Source: Gigaspora margarita (lineage: Eukaryota; Glomeromycota; Glomeromycetes; Diversisporales; Gigasporaceae). Taken from it: a DNA stretch of 64,000 nt. Location: NCBI GenBank assembly GCA_009809945.1, contig WTPW01000999.1, positions 22,628-86,627 of the forward strand, read 5' to 3'. Below the pieces are notes generated by a model, which did no database searches, was not told the origin of the DNA, and worked only from the letters and a program-made list of their open reading frames with translations. The position numbers were made by a program, and so were the translations under genes. Positions 47,268-59,249 of this stretch are shown piece after piece. Position 1 is the first letter of the stretch. Each line of letters begins with the position of its first letter.

Positions 47268-49500
47268 AATCTTTACAGATAAGAACAAGTTATTGGGTGA
47301 CGAATAAATTATGAAAAAGCTTTGATAATAAATGATTGCTAAATTTATCAAATAAATCGATTCGAATAAGGGATGATGACCTATCCACTAAATTCTCAGA
47401 TAAAACCAATCTTGAATGAAAATTGAAAAAGCAATAATAAAAACTGAATATTGTGACATAAATATTTTAATTAATAAATAATTATACACACCAATTCGAA
47501 TAAAAAACCAACCTATTAATCATGTTTTGTGTAAATAAGTAACTTACATAGCGCCGTCTCAAAAAAACGGTAGCCGGACTTTTTATTAGTTTGCATACGG
47601 TTTTGGATACTGATTGATAGTAAAATTATGCATCACGCAAATTAATGACGGTATCATTGACGGTTAATAGTAAATAAGTAGGACAGTTGCACAAAACCAG
47701 GAACGAGAGTAATATATTGTATTGTATGAGATTTAGAATCAAGCTTTGAAATTGAGTTGTGTCAGACCTAAGGTACAAAAATAATGCCATATGCTTGTCA
47801 AACTATAATGGACAATACCACTTTTCACTATAACTTTCAACAATATATAGTACTATATCTGCATCTTATTCAGACTAAAATTTTGCCCTGAGAAGTATTT
47901 TCGTTTGGATCACTCTAATATAAACAGTCCAGTAGTAAAACTATGGGTCAATGATATGAATTTATTGATTTTTCATAGTGTAAATAAACTAAATAATATG
48001 CATTCTTTAAGTTCTTAGTAGTATGCTATAAATTGTAAAACAACTTAAATAATGTTCTAAGTAATGTTGTATTTGAAGTTGCAACTTCAAGCATAAAAAG
48101 TTAAATATTCAAAGATGATTTCACGAAAAACCATCATATTTAAATTATAAAATTTTAAATTGATATAACTTTTAAAAAAAAATTTAAAAAGTTTGATAAT
48201 TTAATAGTTTGTATTTAAACTATTAAATTATCAATAAAATAATAAACAAATATCATTAGTTTTTAAAAAGTTAAATCAATTTAAATTTTATGTAGTTTAA
48301 AATGTTGGCCTTATATATAAAAAAACATAACAATTTTAAATTATTAACAAAATTTAAATATTATTAATAAAATTTAAAATTGTGCAAAGTTTTTCTGAAT
48401 TTTTATTGGTTAAATATGTTATACTGCAGCCAAAAAAATTGGGCCAATATACTGTAACAAATATGTTGGCTTATCTTAAAGTTTCATGCAAAAAAAGTTT
48501 GGTGCGTTGAACACGTTAAAATTAGTAAATAATGAAATATGAAGAAAGGTTTCTTTATAGATCACTAAGGTAATCTGTTGTCATTGTTAAGTGGTGACCT
48601 TGATGGTAGTCAAGAATAACCTCATCGTTCATAATTCCAGTCAAAATTGGTGATCATTTGACCAGATTTAAAATTTTGTCAGCCAATTTAACCAGAATTA
48701 TAAATGATTGGCGCCAATAATCCATAAAGTAGTAGATCCCAAAGATATATAGAATTTTTGAAACCAAATTAAAAGCAGAATTACTGGATCATTTTTAAAG
48801 GTTCATGTTATGAGAACCAAAAAAAACTTTTTTATATGGCCTTATTTTAATATAAAATTTTAAATAACTATTATGTTTTCTATAGATAGCCTATCAATAG
48901 TAAACAAAATTTAAAATAAGCGAAAACTAGACAATACTAATTTTTTTTCAAAAATTAGCCTAAAAGTACAAATAAAGTATAGCATATACTAGAGTAGTAA
49001 GAAAAGCAATGAATATATATAAAGAGTCTATAGTGAAAAATTAGTTCTACTACCTCTGACAAATTCAAGTTACTGTAATACTAGAAGGTATAAATTTGAG
49101 ATCTTTTAGTAGTATAATATTAGTTATTAACTTGAACTTTTTAATCTAATTATAGGTAAATTTTTCTAAAAAAAAAAATAAAAAAAAATAAATAAATAAA
49201 CAATTAATTAGCATCCTACCAGATATAAATATTCTTAAACATAGTCATATTAATATCTAAATAATTTTTTAGAGTCTCTAGTGCCGAAAAATGAATTAAT
49301 TGAAAAATTGCTACTGACAAACATGTCAGTTTAATGCAGCTTAAAAAATGGTTATCCTGCATAACATAGTCAGTATTATTAGTACGTTTAATAAAGAAAG
49401 GAACTGATTTTTGAGGAGTGTTGGTACTTTAGAGTTTACCGTGGGAATCAGAATAGGAAGTAATGTTGTTATTATCTGAAGAAGTTAATTATAACTCTGT
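47268..49500. other. Gene-poor AT-rich stretch
   Basis: Contains a foldback at about 48139-48290 whose core GATAATTTAATAGTTTG / CAAACTATTAAATTATC-type arms pair almost perfectly (48194-48231), and short A-rich runs. No gene seen. Confidence 0.5.
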
Positions 49501-49504
49501 ATAA

Positions 49505-49760
49505 TATTAGAGGTTACAAATGACATAGAAATTTCATCAAAATTGATTTCAGAACTGTTAAGAATTTAATTCTCTTCAATGAGTCTACTATCAGTTCTTA
49601 ATCCGCATTTTGTTCTTGGTCCACACTTTTTACAAAATCAATAAAGATACACTCAAGATTACATAACATACAATATTTACAAATTGTTTCTTTAGAACAT
49701 CTTGCATCGACAATTTGTACATGCCTTAGTCACATAAGGGCTTCATTGTCATTGTCGTTG
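49505..49760 (-). pseudogene. Zinc-cluster family fragment D (cluster region)
   Basis: The minus strand reads GCATGTACAAATTGTCGATG (A-C-T-N-C-R) and, one frame over, RCSKETICKYCMLCNLECIF, i.e. the second half of the Zn2Cys6 cluster, then a decayed basic segment and SSEINFDEISMSF near 49510-49550. At least one frame change splits the cluster. More diverged from A and B than they are from each other. A 75-codon open frame directly upstream (49730-49957) ends at the cluster and may be its old N-terminus. Confidence 0.65.
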
Positions 49761-49989
49761 AACATTTTTTCCAGCTTTCTGAAAATGTTGAGAATCGTCT
49801 TGATACTTAGGAAAGTTTGTGAAAGAAACATTAGAGTATCATTGGTAAAAATTCTGTAATGTTCAGTTAAGCTTATGTTATTGGGAATTGTTCTGTAAAA
49901 TTGATCCGAAATAGTAAATGGAATCTTGGTAGTGTCGAAATAGATGAAAGGCATCATTTCAGAACCTTTTTCTTGTTCTATGAGTCAAT

Positions 49990-50270
49990 ATATTAATAAT
50001 ATTGACAATGTTATAATGTTGAAATGTTGACAGATGTTGTTAATGTTAGAACGTTTGTTGATGTAGAAAATTGATGATGTTAAGAATGTCAACAATGTTG
50101 CAATTGGTAATGTTGAAAACATTGGCAATGTTGACAAATGTTGGCAATGTTGTCAATATTTGAAGATAACGTGACATATATAAATATTAATAATGTTGAA
50201 ATGTTGACAAAGTTAAAAGTTTGATGTTGAAAATGTTGATAATGTTAGCAATGTTAACAATGTTAGAAGA
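49990..50270. repeat. Minisatellite of AATGTTGAC-type units
   Basis: Roughly 9-12-bp units (AATGTTGACAATGTTGATAA, AATGTTAGCAATGTTAAC) with drift. It lies between fragment D and the Ser/Thr/Pro-rich gene, so it would be intron or intergenic for either. Confidence 0.75.
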
Positions 50271-50291
50271 TAACACGATATACATAAAGAA

Positions 50292-50891
50292 TTATATACA
50301 ATAACAAAAATTGGTATTACCTCTAAAAGATGCTATATTGTTTTCTATAGGGCCAGTATGACTTTCATTGATGATAATCAAATCAGGAATTCTACTATCA
50401 ATTTTTATTGCCTCAGGTGCAGACGCATTGCTTTCCGCATCTAATGTATCAGATGTTGATATAATAGGTTGGGGATAAGAATATTTTAACATTTCATTTT
50501 CGTAAAATCTTAATTCATCTCTATCAACTAACTGGGGACTCACGTGATAGTTATCATATTGTATCATGGTATAATTTGTAGGCACAGTAGGTGAAGGTGT
50601 TTTACTGTGGCTAATGGACAAAGAATGGTGATGACTTCCAGATCATTGTACAAATCTGACCTATAATGGGTTTTGTAAAGCTAGCTTTTGAGAGCTCTCC
50701 GACGCATTTCCATTATATGAGCCAAGGTGTTTAGCATCAATAACAGATGTCGCTAAAATAGACATTTTTATTGTAATTTCTGAGATTTTTTTTATTATAA
50801 TTTTTTTTTGAAATAGTTCTGAGAACAGGTTTTCAATGAAAATGGGAATATTAAGAGTATTATATGATTTATTTTTGTTCTTTCCTGTCAT
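50292..50891 (-). pseudogene. Broken gene, Ser/Thr/Pro-rich, unrecognised
   Basis: One minus-strand frame runs from 50891 to a donor-like GAG/GTAATA near 50325 with two stops (TAG at 50663-50661, TGA about six codons on). Landmarks: KISEITIKMSILATSVIDAK, HLGSYNGNASESSQKLA, then SISHSKTPSPTVPTNYTM, QYDNYHVSPQLVDRDELRF, YSYPQPIISTSDTLDAES, SRIPDLIIINESHTGPIE. Low-complexity S/T/P/Y content recalls an unstructured activation or linker region; no domain is recognised. The normal codon variety argues for a real or recently dead gene. The two stops might instead lie in a small unspliced intron. Confidence 0.45.
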
Positions 50892-50947
50892 AAAAAGGAC
50901 TTTTTATAAAAAAAAAAAAAATACAACGTGAAGAAGAAAACAAGGGT

Positions 50948-51050
50948 TTATCGCATAATGTCTTTTTTTGGAAATATCATTTGAAGATCTCTGGATCCAA
51001 TGATCGAATTTGAAACATCAAGGCAATCATTTGGTGGTAAAAACTGATCA
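50948..51050 (-). CDS. C-terminal exon of an unrecognised gene
   Basis: After the acceptor TTGATTTCAG the minus strand reads one base plus 33 codons to TAA: DQFLPPNDCLDVSNSIIGS then RDLQMIFPKKDIMR. Good amino-acid variety and a consensus acceptor. Upstream exons are not clear; an acceptor-like TTATATTTCAG at about 51150 and the short reading TDDIEIS near 51205-51225 are candidates. It ends 57 bp before the Ser/Thr/Pro-rich frame begins. Confidence 0.45.
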
Positions 51051-51054
51051 CTGA

Positions 51055-52195
51055 AATCAAATTATTAATAATCAAAATTTATATGAAACAAGCCACAGTT
51101 ACAGTTAACTGCTGTATGTGGCTAGTGAATAATGACATTAGCCTCTGAAATATAATATAGTTTTATTATTTGTAAACCATGTATGAAAATATTTAATGAA
51201 ATTTCGATGTCATCAGTATTTTTTAAGGTTTATAAAAATTGGTTAGGATTAGTTCTTTGTTACTGTAAAAAAAACTTTTAATACCTAAAATAATTAATAG
51301 ATAAGATATATTTTACAATATTAAAAAGAATAAAAGTATCGAATTCTTTTATTAAAAGATATCAAATTATAAGAAACGCCTAAGAGATAAAATTTAGAAT
51401 GCAATTAAGGATGTACTTGAATGGTTTGGATCAGTGGTCCAGTTGGTTCCTAGTCTCCAAAATAATATTATTTTTAGCTATGTTGTTGAAATAAAATTCA
51501 TGCATATTTTAGCAAGGTTTTAAATAAAAATTATTTTTTGTTATTGTAAAATAATTTTTTTAAATTGTACTAAATTTAGTATAGTAGGCCAATGGATACC
51601 CATTAAATAAAATATATTCCAAAGCTCAAATATATGTATTATACAATAATTGATTTTTATTTTTAATTTTTTTTATATTATAACTAGTAAAAATTGGATA
51701 ACTAGTAAACTATGAAGCATATTGTACATGTGCATGCATATATTATGCTATTAAAATAATAATACAGTAATGATTTTTTCTTAGTTCTAAATTAAGCAGT
51801 TTGTTCAAAATTTTAGTAATTTTGGCAAGGCAATACCAAATAAGATCAAATATTGTGATCTTGCTTTAATAGTTTGCTTCACCAAAAAATATATATATAT
51901 ATTTTTGTTCTGTTGCCAAAATTATATGCAATTTTTTTTTTAAATATACAAATAAAAATTTTTTATTTAAAGGCAATACCTCCTTAGGCTATTTAAAGTT
52001 AATTTTTCAGTTAATATCACCCTGAAAAATGAACAACCAAACTAAATATTGGATAATTATTGCTAGTTACCTGATTTATATCAACTAATAAATTGCCCAC
52101 CTTGTTAATTTTTACATGTTTGTTTCATATATTTGTTTCATTTTACACTCTTTTTAAAAGTTTGGAAAAGTGATATTAACCAAAGAATCAACTTC
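51055..52195. other. AT-rich stretch, nothing recognised
   Basis: A/T runs, a TA-dinucleotide run near 51890, no firm exon beyond those named in the preceding entry. Confidence 0.45.
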
Positions 52196-52200
52196 AAATG

Positions 52201-53379
52201 GCCTATAAGAAAAGTAGTACAGGTTGGTATTGGGAATGCTTGTTATAGCACAAATTATGTGGTACATACAAAAATGTTTTATAGAATGCTATATTAAAAA
52301 TGGCACAGGCATAACAGTAAAGAGTAACATGTAATATTACATTATATGAAATAGCATGTTTAGATAGCATGTATGTGTATATTACACATGTGTTGACTCA
52401 TGCTATGTGTTGGCTTGTTTTGTGGAGAGCAAAAGATCAGTAAATGATTTTTTATTTAAAAAAAAAGCAATATCTCATGATTTCACTAATAAAGCTTCCC
52501 TGTATATCTTAACAAAAAAAATTTCTCACAAAATTTTACTTATATGCAGTTAGTCTGTTCATTTTATATTGATTACTTATGTAAATTTATATTTTAATAG
52601 TTAATCTATATCATTGTCATAGAAATACATGAATTTATGTTCTTTATCTATACCAAATTCCATGCTGATTCAACTAGTAAACTGCTACAAGTATTAACTA
52701 AAATTTTCTAAAATTTTTAAATTTTAGAAAATTTATATCTAAAATTTCAAATTTAACTAAAGTTTTCTAATTATATAGTTTGTGATATGTGTAAATGAGA
52801 CTATACATGCAGAATATTTTGGAATTTTAGAATATTTTGAAATTTCACAATTATGGCCTGCATTAGTAGCAAACTACCATAATGCGAGCCTGTGTGGTAA
52901 ATTAAAAGAACTTTGATTTAACTATCCCTAGTAATATGTATATATTTTTACAAAACCTAACTAGATTGTATTGAATATTAATATTGAAATCTAGAGATAT
53001 GACTAGTGTGATTTGATTTCTAATTATTTTTATATTGCAATAAATCAAATTACAAGTTTTGTTCTTATAATACATTCTTCAAAAGAATGAACTTATGAAA
53101 TTTTCTAAATTAAATTAAAATTTATCAAAATTTAATCAAATTTAGATTAAAATTTATCTAAAATTTATTAAATTAAATCAAAGTTTATCCAAAAATTTAT
53201 TAAATTTAACTAAATTTTGCCCAAATTTTTTGTTATTATTAGAAAAAAATTTGAATTTCTAAAACTAAAATTTTATGGGTCCCAGATATGATCTTATACA
53301 GTCTATGGAATCTGTACTAATTTGGACCATAAAATCCAGATCTTTGCCCGTGTCAATCCAGTCAAATTTTTTTATAGAA
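52201..53379 (+). mobile_element. CCCTATAAG-family element 3
   Basis: Ends GCCTATAAGAAAAGTAG and AATTTTTTTATAGAA; ATG on both flanks (52198-52200, 53380-53382). Shares the interior AAGCTTCCCTGT, GTAAACTGCTACAA and CTATGGAATC with elements 1 and 2, but carries about 560 bp of low-complexity AAATTTATCTAAAATTTA-type filler (52690-53270) absent from element 1. More decayed than 1 and 2. Confidence 0.75.
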
Positions 53380-53646
53380 ATGGCCTTATAATCTTATTTT
53401 ATTTTGGCAAATATGCTGCATACAATTTACTATCGTGATATTAGATATATAGAAAATACAATACCACTTTATTAGTCAGTGATAAAAAAAAGATTACTAT
53501 AAAACTATCTCTAAAAAAAATGGTGCTTTTGAAACTTTTTAAACTCAAATTGTACCAAATTGCTAGATTCAAATTATAACAAACTCAAAGCAAGTATATA
53601 AAAAAAAGAATTTTTTTAAAAAAAGGTTAAGTTGCAAACAATCATT

Positions 53647-54162
53647 AATTCATAATCCATTTAAGAACCAGTGAAACAACATAGTAAATCGTAGGGAAAT
53701 TTACTATTGTTTTTTGCCTTTTTTGAATCTGGAGTTTCCCAAAGAGCAAACTGATTTTTTGCTAAGTAAACATCTCTTTTAAATTAAGTAAAAGTTGTAG
53801 AGCAGAAAATTCTGGTCATAATGACAGTTAAATCATTAAAATCGGCCCAGTGGATCACGAGATATAAATATTTTTGTCTTTGTGACTATATGGTATAAAC
53901 AAAAAAGTAACATATAATTGCGAAGACAAAAATGCTTATATCTTGCGATCCACTGGGCCGATTTTAATAATTTAACTGCCATTATGACCAGAATTTTATC
54001 CTCTACAACTTTTACTTAATTTAAAAGAGATGTTTACTTAGTAGAAAATCGGTTTGTTCTTTGGGAAACTCCAGATTCCAAAAAAGGCAAAAAATATATA
54101 GTAAACATATCTCCACTGTTTACTATGTTTTTTCACTGGTTCTTATACGGATCATGAATTAA
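53647..54162. repeat. Large foldback, arms about 240 bp
   Basis: The left arm (53647 to about 53885) and right arm (about 53925-54162) are inverted copies: AACCAGTGAAACAACATAGT, GGAGTTTCCCAAAGAGCAAA, AAAATCGGCCCAGTGGATCA on the left; their complements, with few changes, on the right. Loop about 40 nt. Non-coding, and it can form a long hairpin transcript. Confidence 0.88.
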
Positions 54163-54168
54163 ATATGA

Positions 54169-54455
54169 AAAAAATGAAAATGTTTTGTACAATCAATTGA
54201 ATTATAAAATTTTCAAATAGATGTTTTTTACCCAAAATAGACTATATAACACTTTAGAATATAAATGTCATATACTTTGCATATGAAAAAAAGTAAAGTT
54301 TTTTTTAAAAAAGTTTAAAATTAGCAAACACATGAATAAAAACATAAAAATCAAATAAAAAAATGTTTTGTAAAGTCAAGTGAATTGTAAAATTTTTGAA
54401 TAGAAGTTTTTAACTTAAATGGACCATATAACAACTCCAAAAATATAAATGTTAG
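54169..54455. repeat. Diverged tandem duplication, about 185-bp period
   Basis: AAAATGTTTTGTACAATCAA and AAAATGTTTTGTAAAGTCAA open two similar blocks; both continue to ACCATATAACA/GACTATATAACA and ATATAAATGT. Confidence 0.55.
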
Positions 54456-54459
54456 CTAA

Positions 54460-55468
54460 CTTACAATTCAAAAGAACCTTATTTAGTAGTAAGTGTTTTT
54501 GTATCTAAAATTACTTAACTGGATTTATACTAATTTTATCTGATACATAACACAATAATGTAGCTGTGCAATGTAGTTCACTAAAACCAGGAATGGAAAA
54601 TAGGTTATATTTAAGATTTAATTAGATTTACAAGCATATACACTATTGTCCAATGCATATAGTATCTACAAAAAAACAGAAAAAGGTTTATGAATAAGTG
54701 CCATAGTACTGTATACAAGGTTGGTGCTATAAATTATTGTAATTATTGAATTAAGCTGCTATAATTAATTAAATTACAGATATGCTATAACAATGAAATA
54801 ATTACAGTAGCAAGTAATTTACTGATAAGATTAATTTACTAATGATTATTTCTGTTCTTATAAATTCTAGAACAAACTCGTTTTCAGAAATTCTTTCAGT
54901 TTTGTTTTATGATTTATCTAGTTCTTTAGAAATTAGATCACTATTTTCAAAATGAATTTCCAAAGACAACAAAGTGTTAGATAGCTTTTAGAATGAAACC
55001 AAAAGAACTTCAGAAAAAAACAGCTGTAGTTTATCAGCAAGTTTTTTTTTTAAAAAATTTTACTGACCTTAACTCTAACTCTAAGCTTGACCCTAATGAT
55101 AATGCTATAATTCCTTATCAGTGAAATAAACTTTCGATGAATTAATTTAATAAAAACATGATGACTAATTAGACCTATAAAAAGTAGACAGATGTCAATC
55201 CACTTGTTCCATTCATAGAGTTTTAGTATGAACAGATATATTTAATAGATGTTTAATACTTATGATGTTCTTTCTTAACATTTCTTTGTTTATTATAGTA
55301 ATGCAATATTATACATATCAGAAATATGAAAAACAGCAATATCAAATTACAATTTTGCCATTTAATTTATAAGGATAGCTGTATGATATATAATGCTATG
55401 CAGAACCCAGTATAATCATGTATGACATATAAAAAATAATGTTATATTATGACATTAGTCAGATTTAA
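54460..55468. other. AT-rich stretch, nothing recognised
   Basis: No gene or element ends found. Confidence 0.45.
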
Positions 55469-55471
55469 CTA

Positions 55472-55784
55472 CCGTATATTCCCGAAAATAAGTTACCTTT
55501 TTTTGGCCAAAAATTACACAAAAATACGGGGGTAGCTTATTTTCAGCGTATAGACGTTTTTGAAAAAATTGAAAACGTACTAATAAAAAGTTGTCCAAAT
55601 GACACCAAATTTTTACTGTAGGTGTATTTTGATGCGCTGAACAACGTTACTTAATCGCACTTTTGAAGTTTACTTAGTATAAAAAAGTTTAATATGTGCA
55701 ACTGCTAACATGTTTTTTGAGATTTTTGAAAAAAAACAGGGGGGTAGCTTATTTTCGGAGTAGCTTATTTTCGGGAATATACGG
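55472..55784. mobile_element. Pogo-like MITE (AATAAGCTAC family), copy 2
   Basis: The perfect 20-bp end CCGTATATTCCCGAAAATAA is mirrored at the right; TA at 55470-55471 and 55785-55786. 313 bp. The interior matches 62153-62429 in opposite orientation (AAAAGTTGTCCAAATGACA). The cleanest copy, hence youngest in the window. Confidence 0.88.
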
Positions 55785-56039
55785 TATCATCTTAATGTTC
55801 AAAAATGGTGCAATAATTACCTGTAAAGAATATCATAATAGGAATGCATAATGATTAATATTTGAAAATGTCTTGCTTTATTAATAAATGACAAGTGACA
55901 ATGAAATCATCATATTAGAAATTGAAAGTTACACAATTCTTTTACAAACAAAATCATTACTTCTTTTAAAGTAGAATTTTTTAAAAAATCAGCATAAGTA
56001 ATATTAAAAAGTAAGTGGAATTAATATGTGCTATTTCGC

Positions 56040-56340
56040 AATTTAGGTTGATTCTGATAGTAATCCAAATCATTAGTTGAAAAATTGATTAGTTGACAAC
56101 TTTTTGATTAATCGATTGGAAATTTTTAATCAACTAATTGTTGATTGATTATCTACATACTAAATTTAAGACATTGAATTTTTTTAGCCAACTAGAGTAG
56201 GTTGAAATAATTCAGAAAATACATAATTATTTATTGTGCCCAATCAAATTTATTGAAAACATGTGACTATTAGTTGCAACTAATCAACAACTAAGTTGAC
56301 AACTAATCAATTGGAAAATTTTTAATCAACTCAGAACACT
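56040..56340. mobile_element. Possible hAT-like MITE with TTAGTTGA words
   Basis: ATTAGTTGACAACT, GTTGACAACTAATCAATTGG and TAATCAAC words repeat in both orientations at both sides. The right end, complemented, is TAGTGTTCTGAGTTGATT, hAT-like; the left end is unclear. Confidence 0.5.
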
Positions 56341-56345
56341 AGATT

Positions 56346-56745
56346 TTGAATTAATTGCATTATTTTTAAGGGTAGGGTGAACGTCGATCATTTTTACTAG
56401 TGATCACGTTACTAATTTTTTTACAATAACATTCAATTGAAATCAGGTGATGATCATATGATATTTATGTTGTGTAACTTAGGCAAATTTCAATCAACTT
56501 AGGAAGAATTAACGATATATGCAAGTATGTTTTTTTTAAATCATACAGAGGTTCAAATTATTATAATTAGAATTAGAGGGTCTAATATATCTACCCCAAA
56601 ATTTTTATGAAAATTGATTATATTTTTAAAAACTTTTATATGTAACATGTGTTCGATTTTTGTGTAATATTTTTTTGGTTAATCTACTTATATAAGAAAT
56701 GATCTATATTCACCCTACCCTTAAATTTTTAATGATTAATTCAAT
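56346..56745. mobile_element. MITE with GGGTAGGGTGAA inverted ends
   Basis: TTTTTAAGGGTAGGGTGAAC at the left and, complemented, AAATTTAAGGGTAGGGTGAA at the right; similarity extends outward (TTGAATTAAT on both sides). About 400 bp, non-coding. Confidence 0.65.
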
Positions 56746-56747
56746 TA

Positions 56748-56939
56748 GCAAAAAGGTGTGTTCCCTGGAGATCATAATATTATATAAAATTACAAGAAAT
56801 CTGCTAATTTTTTAATTCTTGAAGAACTTTAAAGATTTCATATAAAACATAAACAATATTGATTAAAAATTATAATCAATAGTGAGTTATAATTTTTCTG
56901 CTATCATCAATATGAAATTACTGGAGTACACCTTTTTGC
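56748..56939. mobile_element. MITE with GCAAAAAGGTGT inverted ends
   Basis: GCAAAAAGGTGTGTTCC at the left, GGAGTACACCTTTTTGC at the right; 192 bp, directly abutting the preceding MITE. Inner ATAATATTATA / TTATAAT words also pair. Confidence 0.7.
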
Positions 56940-56944
56940 AAACC

Positions 56945-58085
56945 ACTATAATGATAATTAAATTTTAATGCAATTAAAAGATTTGTATGCAGTATTGGTT
57001 TATGTTGTAATAGTAGTTGATAACATCATTTATGAATAGAGTGTTTTAAAAGCACATTGGCCCTAGAAATTATTGAAATCATCAATTCAGGTGTTAATTC
57101 AAGTAAAAACTGACATTACATTTTGCAAGAAAAAGAGAAGTGATAGGCTTGAAAGAATTTACTATGTATTTACAAAATGTAGTATGTTCTATATAGTGAT
57201 ATAAAATTTTTAATCATGCAAATTTTTCACTGTTGTGCTTTTTCTTATTGATTATGCAATTTTTTTTGGTTTAGTTAAATTTATAAAGCAGTTTTTTAAT
57301 ATAATTGTAATTTATACAAATTTACATTTTTATTTTATTTTAATTTTTTTTTAATTTCTTTATATAAAATATTATCACTTTTTATTTATGCAAAGGAGCA
57401 TTTATAATATAAATAATATTATTAATAGCTGTATTAATTTTTCTCATTTTGGTGATATAATTTTATCTTTTTAATTTTTACCTAATTGAGAAATAAAGTT
57501 TGTCATTTCTTAGATCAATTTGAAATCAATCTAAATTGAGAAATTATGCAAAACAAATTAAATTACATAGCAAATATGTTCTAACAATCTTGAACTATAC
57601 CATAAACAAAAAAAAAAGAGATAACTATAATACCTTCTAAAAAATAAAAAAATATAGTACACCAAAATGTTGAATAGAACTATTCCTTCACATTTCATAT
57701 GATCATACTAGTATATACTAGTATAATCTATTAAGCTCGTCAACAAAGTAATGGAGCAGTTATTATTGCAAGAATAGCTGATTTTATTGCAGATCATGTA
57801 GATTTTTGTTATTTATAGTTAGTTTAGTGCTTGGTTGAGGCTTATTGTTTAAGGGTGCAATTTTGTTTGTTGTAATATCATATAATTTCAGCAAATTTAG
57901 GTTTCTATGAAAATTGGTAAATAGAACATATTAAAGTGTAGCTAAGTGTATAAATAGGTGGCTATGCGCATGCAGATATTAAAGAATGAAGTTATCTTTG
58001 GTTTTGCTATTAATTACCTTGGTAAAGGCTGGTTCTATCTCCTGCTTACCCTACCTATTTTAAGTGGACTACAAGTATTAGTAGT
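56945..58085. other. AT-rich stretch, nothing recognised
   Basis: Poly-T/A runs and CTAGTATA-type words near 57705-57725. No gene seen. Confidence 0.45.
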
Positions 58086-58089
58086 ATCA

Positions 58090-59245
58090 GTCACAACTAC
58101 AGTAGATATTTGTAGTCTGTTTTTTGGGTTTCATAGCTAATAGTAGTGAAAGGACTATTAGTAGCAGTGACCCTTATTAGTGAACAGTTAAACTGCAGTA
58201 GTAGTGCAAGGGCCTTATTTGTAAATAACTAGACTCCGCAGCTACAGTGATAGTGCAATGACCTTATTAGTAAACAGTTAGGCTTTGCAGTAGTGCAAGG
58301 ACCTTGTTAGTAAATATTTAGGCTCCATAGCTGCAATGGCAGTACAAGGTCCTTATTAGTGAATATTTAGGCTCCATGGATACAGTGGCAGTGCAAGGAC
58401 CTTATTAGTGAATATTTAGGCTCCATGGCTACAGTGGCAGTGCAAGGACCTTATTAGTGAATATTTAGGTTTCATGGCTGCAGTGGCAGTACAAGGACCT
58501 TATTACCATATTTTTCTAAAAATAAGCTACTTTTTTTGGGCAAAAAGTTATATGAAAAATCAAAGAAGCTTATTTTCGAGTAAAATTGATTTTTGGCCAA
58601 TTGCAGTAAGTTGATATATAGTAAAGTCCAATTTTACTAGGTAAATCGATTAATATCGCTTAAGTAAACTTATTTGGAAGATCAAAATACACTTATACTA
58701 AAATTTTTATCAATATTGGAGAAATTTTTATTATTTAAGTTTTAATTTTTATGTTCGTTAAATATATTTTTTTAAAAAATTTTATTTTTTTACTGAATGC
58801 AAAATTCAAATGTCTAATAATAAAAAATTTTCCAATCTTGACAAAATTTTTAGAGTTTATGTATTTTGATCTTTTAAATAAGTTTACTTAAGTGACTTTA
58901 ATCGATTTATATAGAAACTTTTGGATTTTACTATGTAGCACTATTGTCGATCATGGGGTAGCTTATTTTTGGATTAAAGATGTTTTGGAGTTTTTTGACC
59001 AAAAGAGAGGAGTAGCTTATTTTTGAAGGTAGCTTATTTTGGAAAAAATACAATAGTAGTAAGTTAGAATCCACAGCTATAGTGGCAGTACAAGCACCTT
59101 ATTAGTGAATATTTGGGCTCTGTGGTTGCAGTGGTACAAGAACCTTATTAGTAAATAGTTAGGCTCTACAGCTATAGTAGTAGTGCAAGGACCTTATTAG
59201 TGAACAGTTAGGCTCCACAGCTGCAGTAGCAGTACAAGTAACTAA
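58090..59245. repeat. 49-bp minisatellite, split by a MITE
   Basis: Units of AGGCTCCATGGCTACAGTGG then CAGTGCAAGGACCTTATTAG then TGAATATTT; the best copies (58330-58500) are nearly identical with a 49-bp period, the outer ones diverge. About six to eight units left and four right of the MITE at 58506-59053. A 60-codon open frame at 57958-58140 only reads into the array. Confidence 0.85.
58506..59053. mobile_element. Pogo-like MITE (AATAAGCTAC family), copy 3
   Basis: Ends CCATATTTTTCTAAAAATAA and, complemented, TTGTATTTTTTCCAAAATAA with TA on both sides (58504-58505, 59054-59055). It interrupts the minisatellite within a CCTTATTAG word. The interior is the inverse of 42920-43426. Confidence 0.78.
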
Positions 59246-59249
59246 AATA

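Noticed and set aside
57958-58140. 60-codon plus-strand frame
   Set aside because: Runs into the 49-bp minisatellite; no family resemblance.
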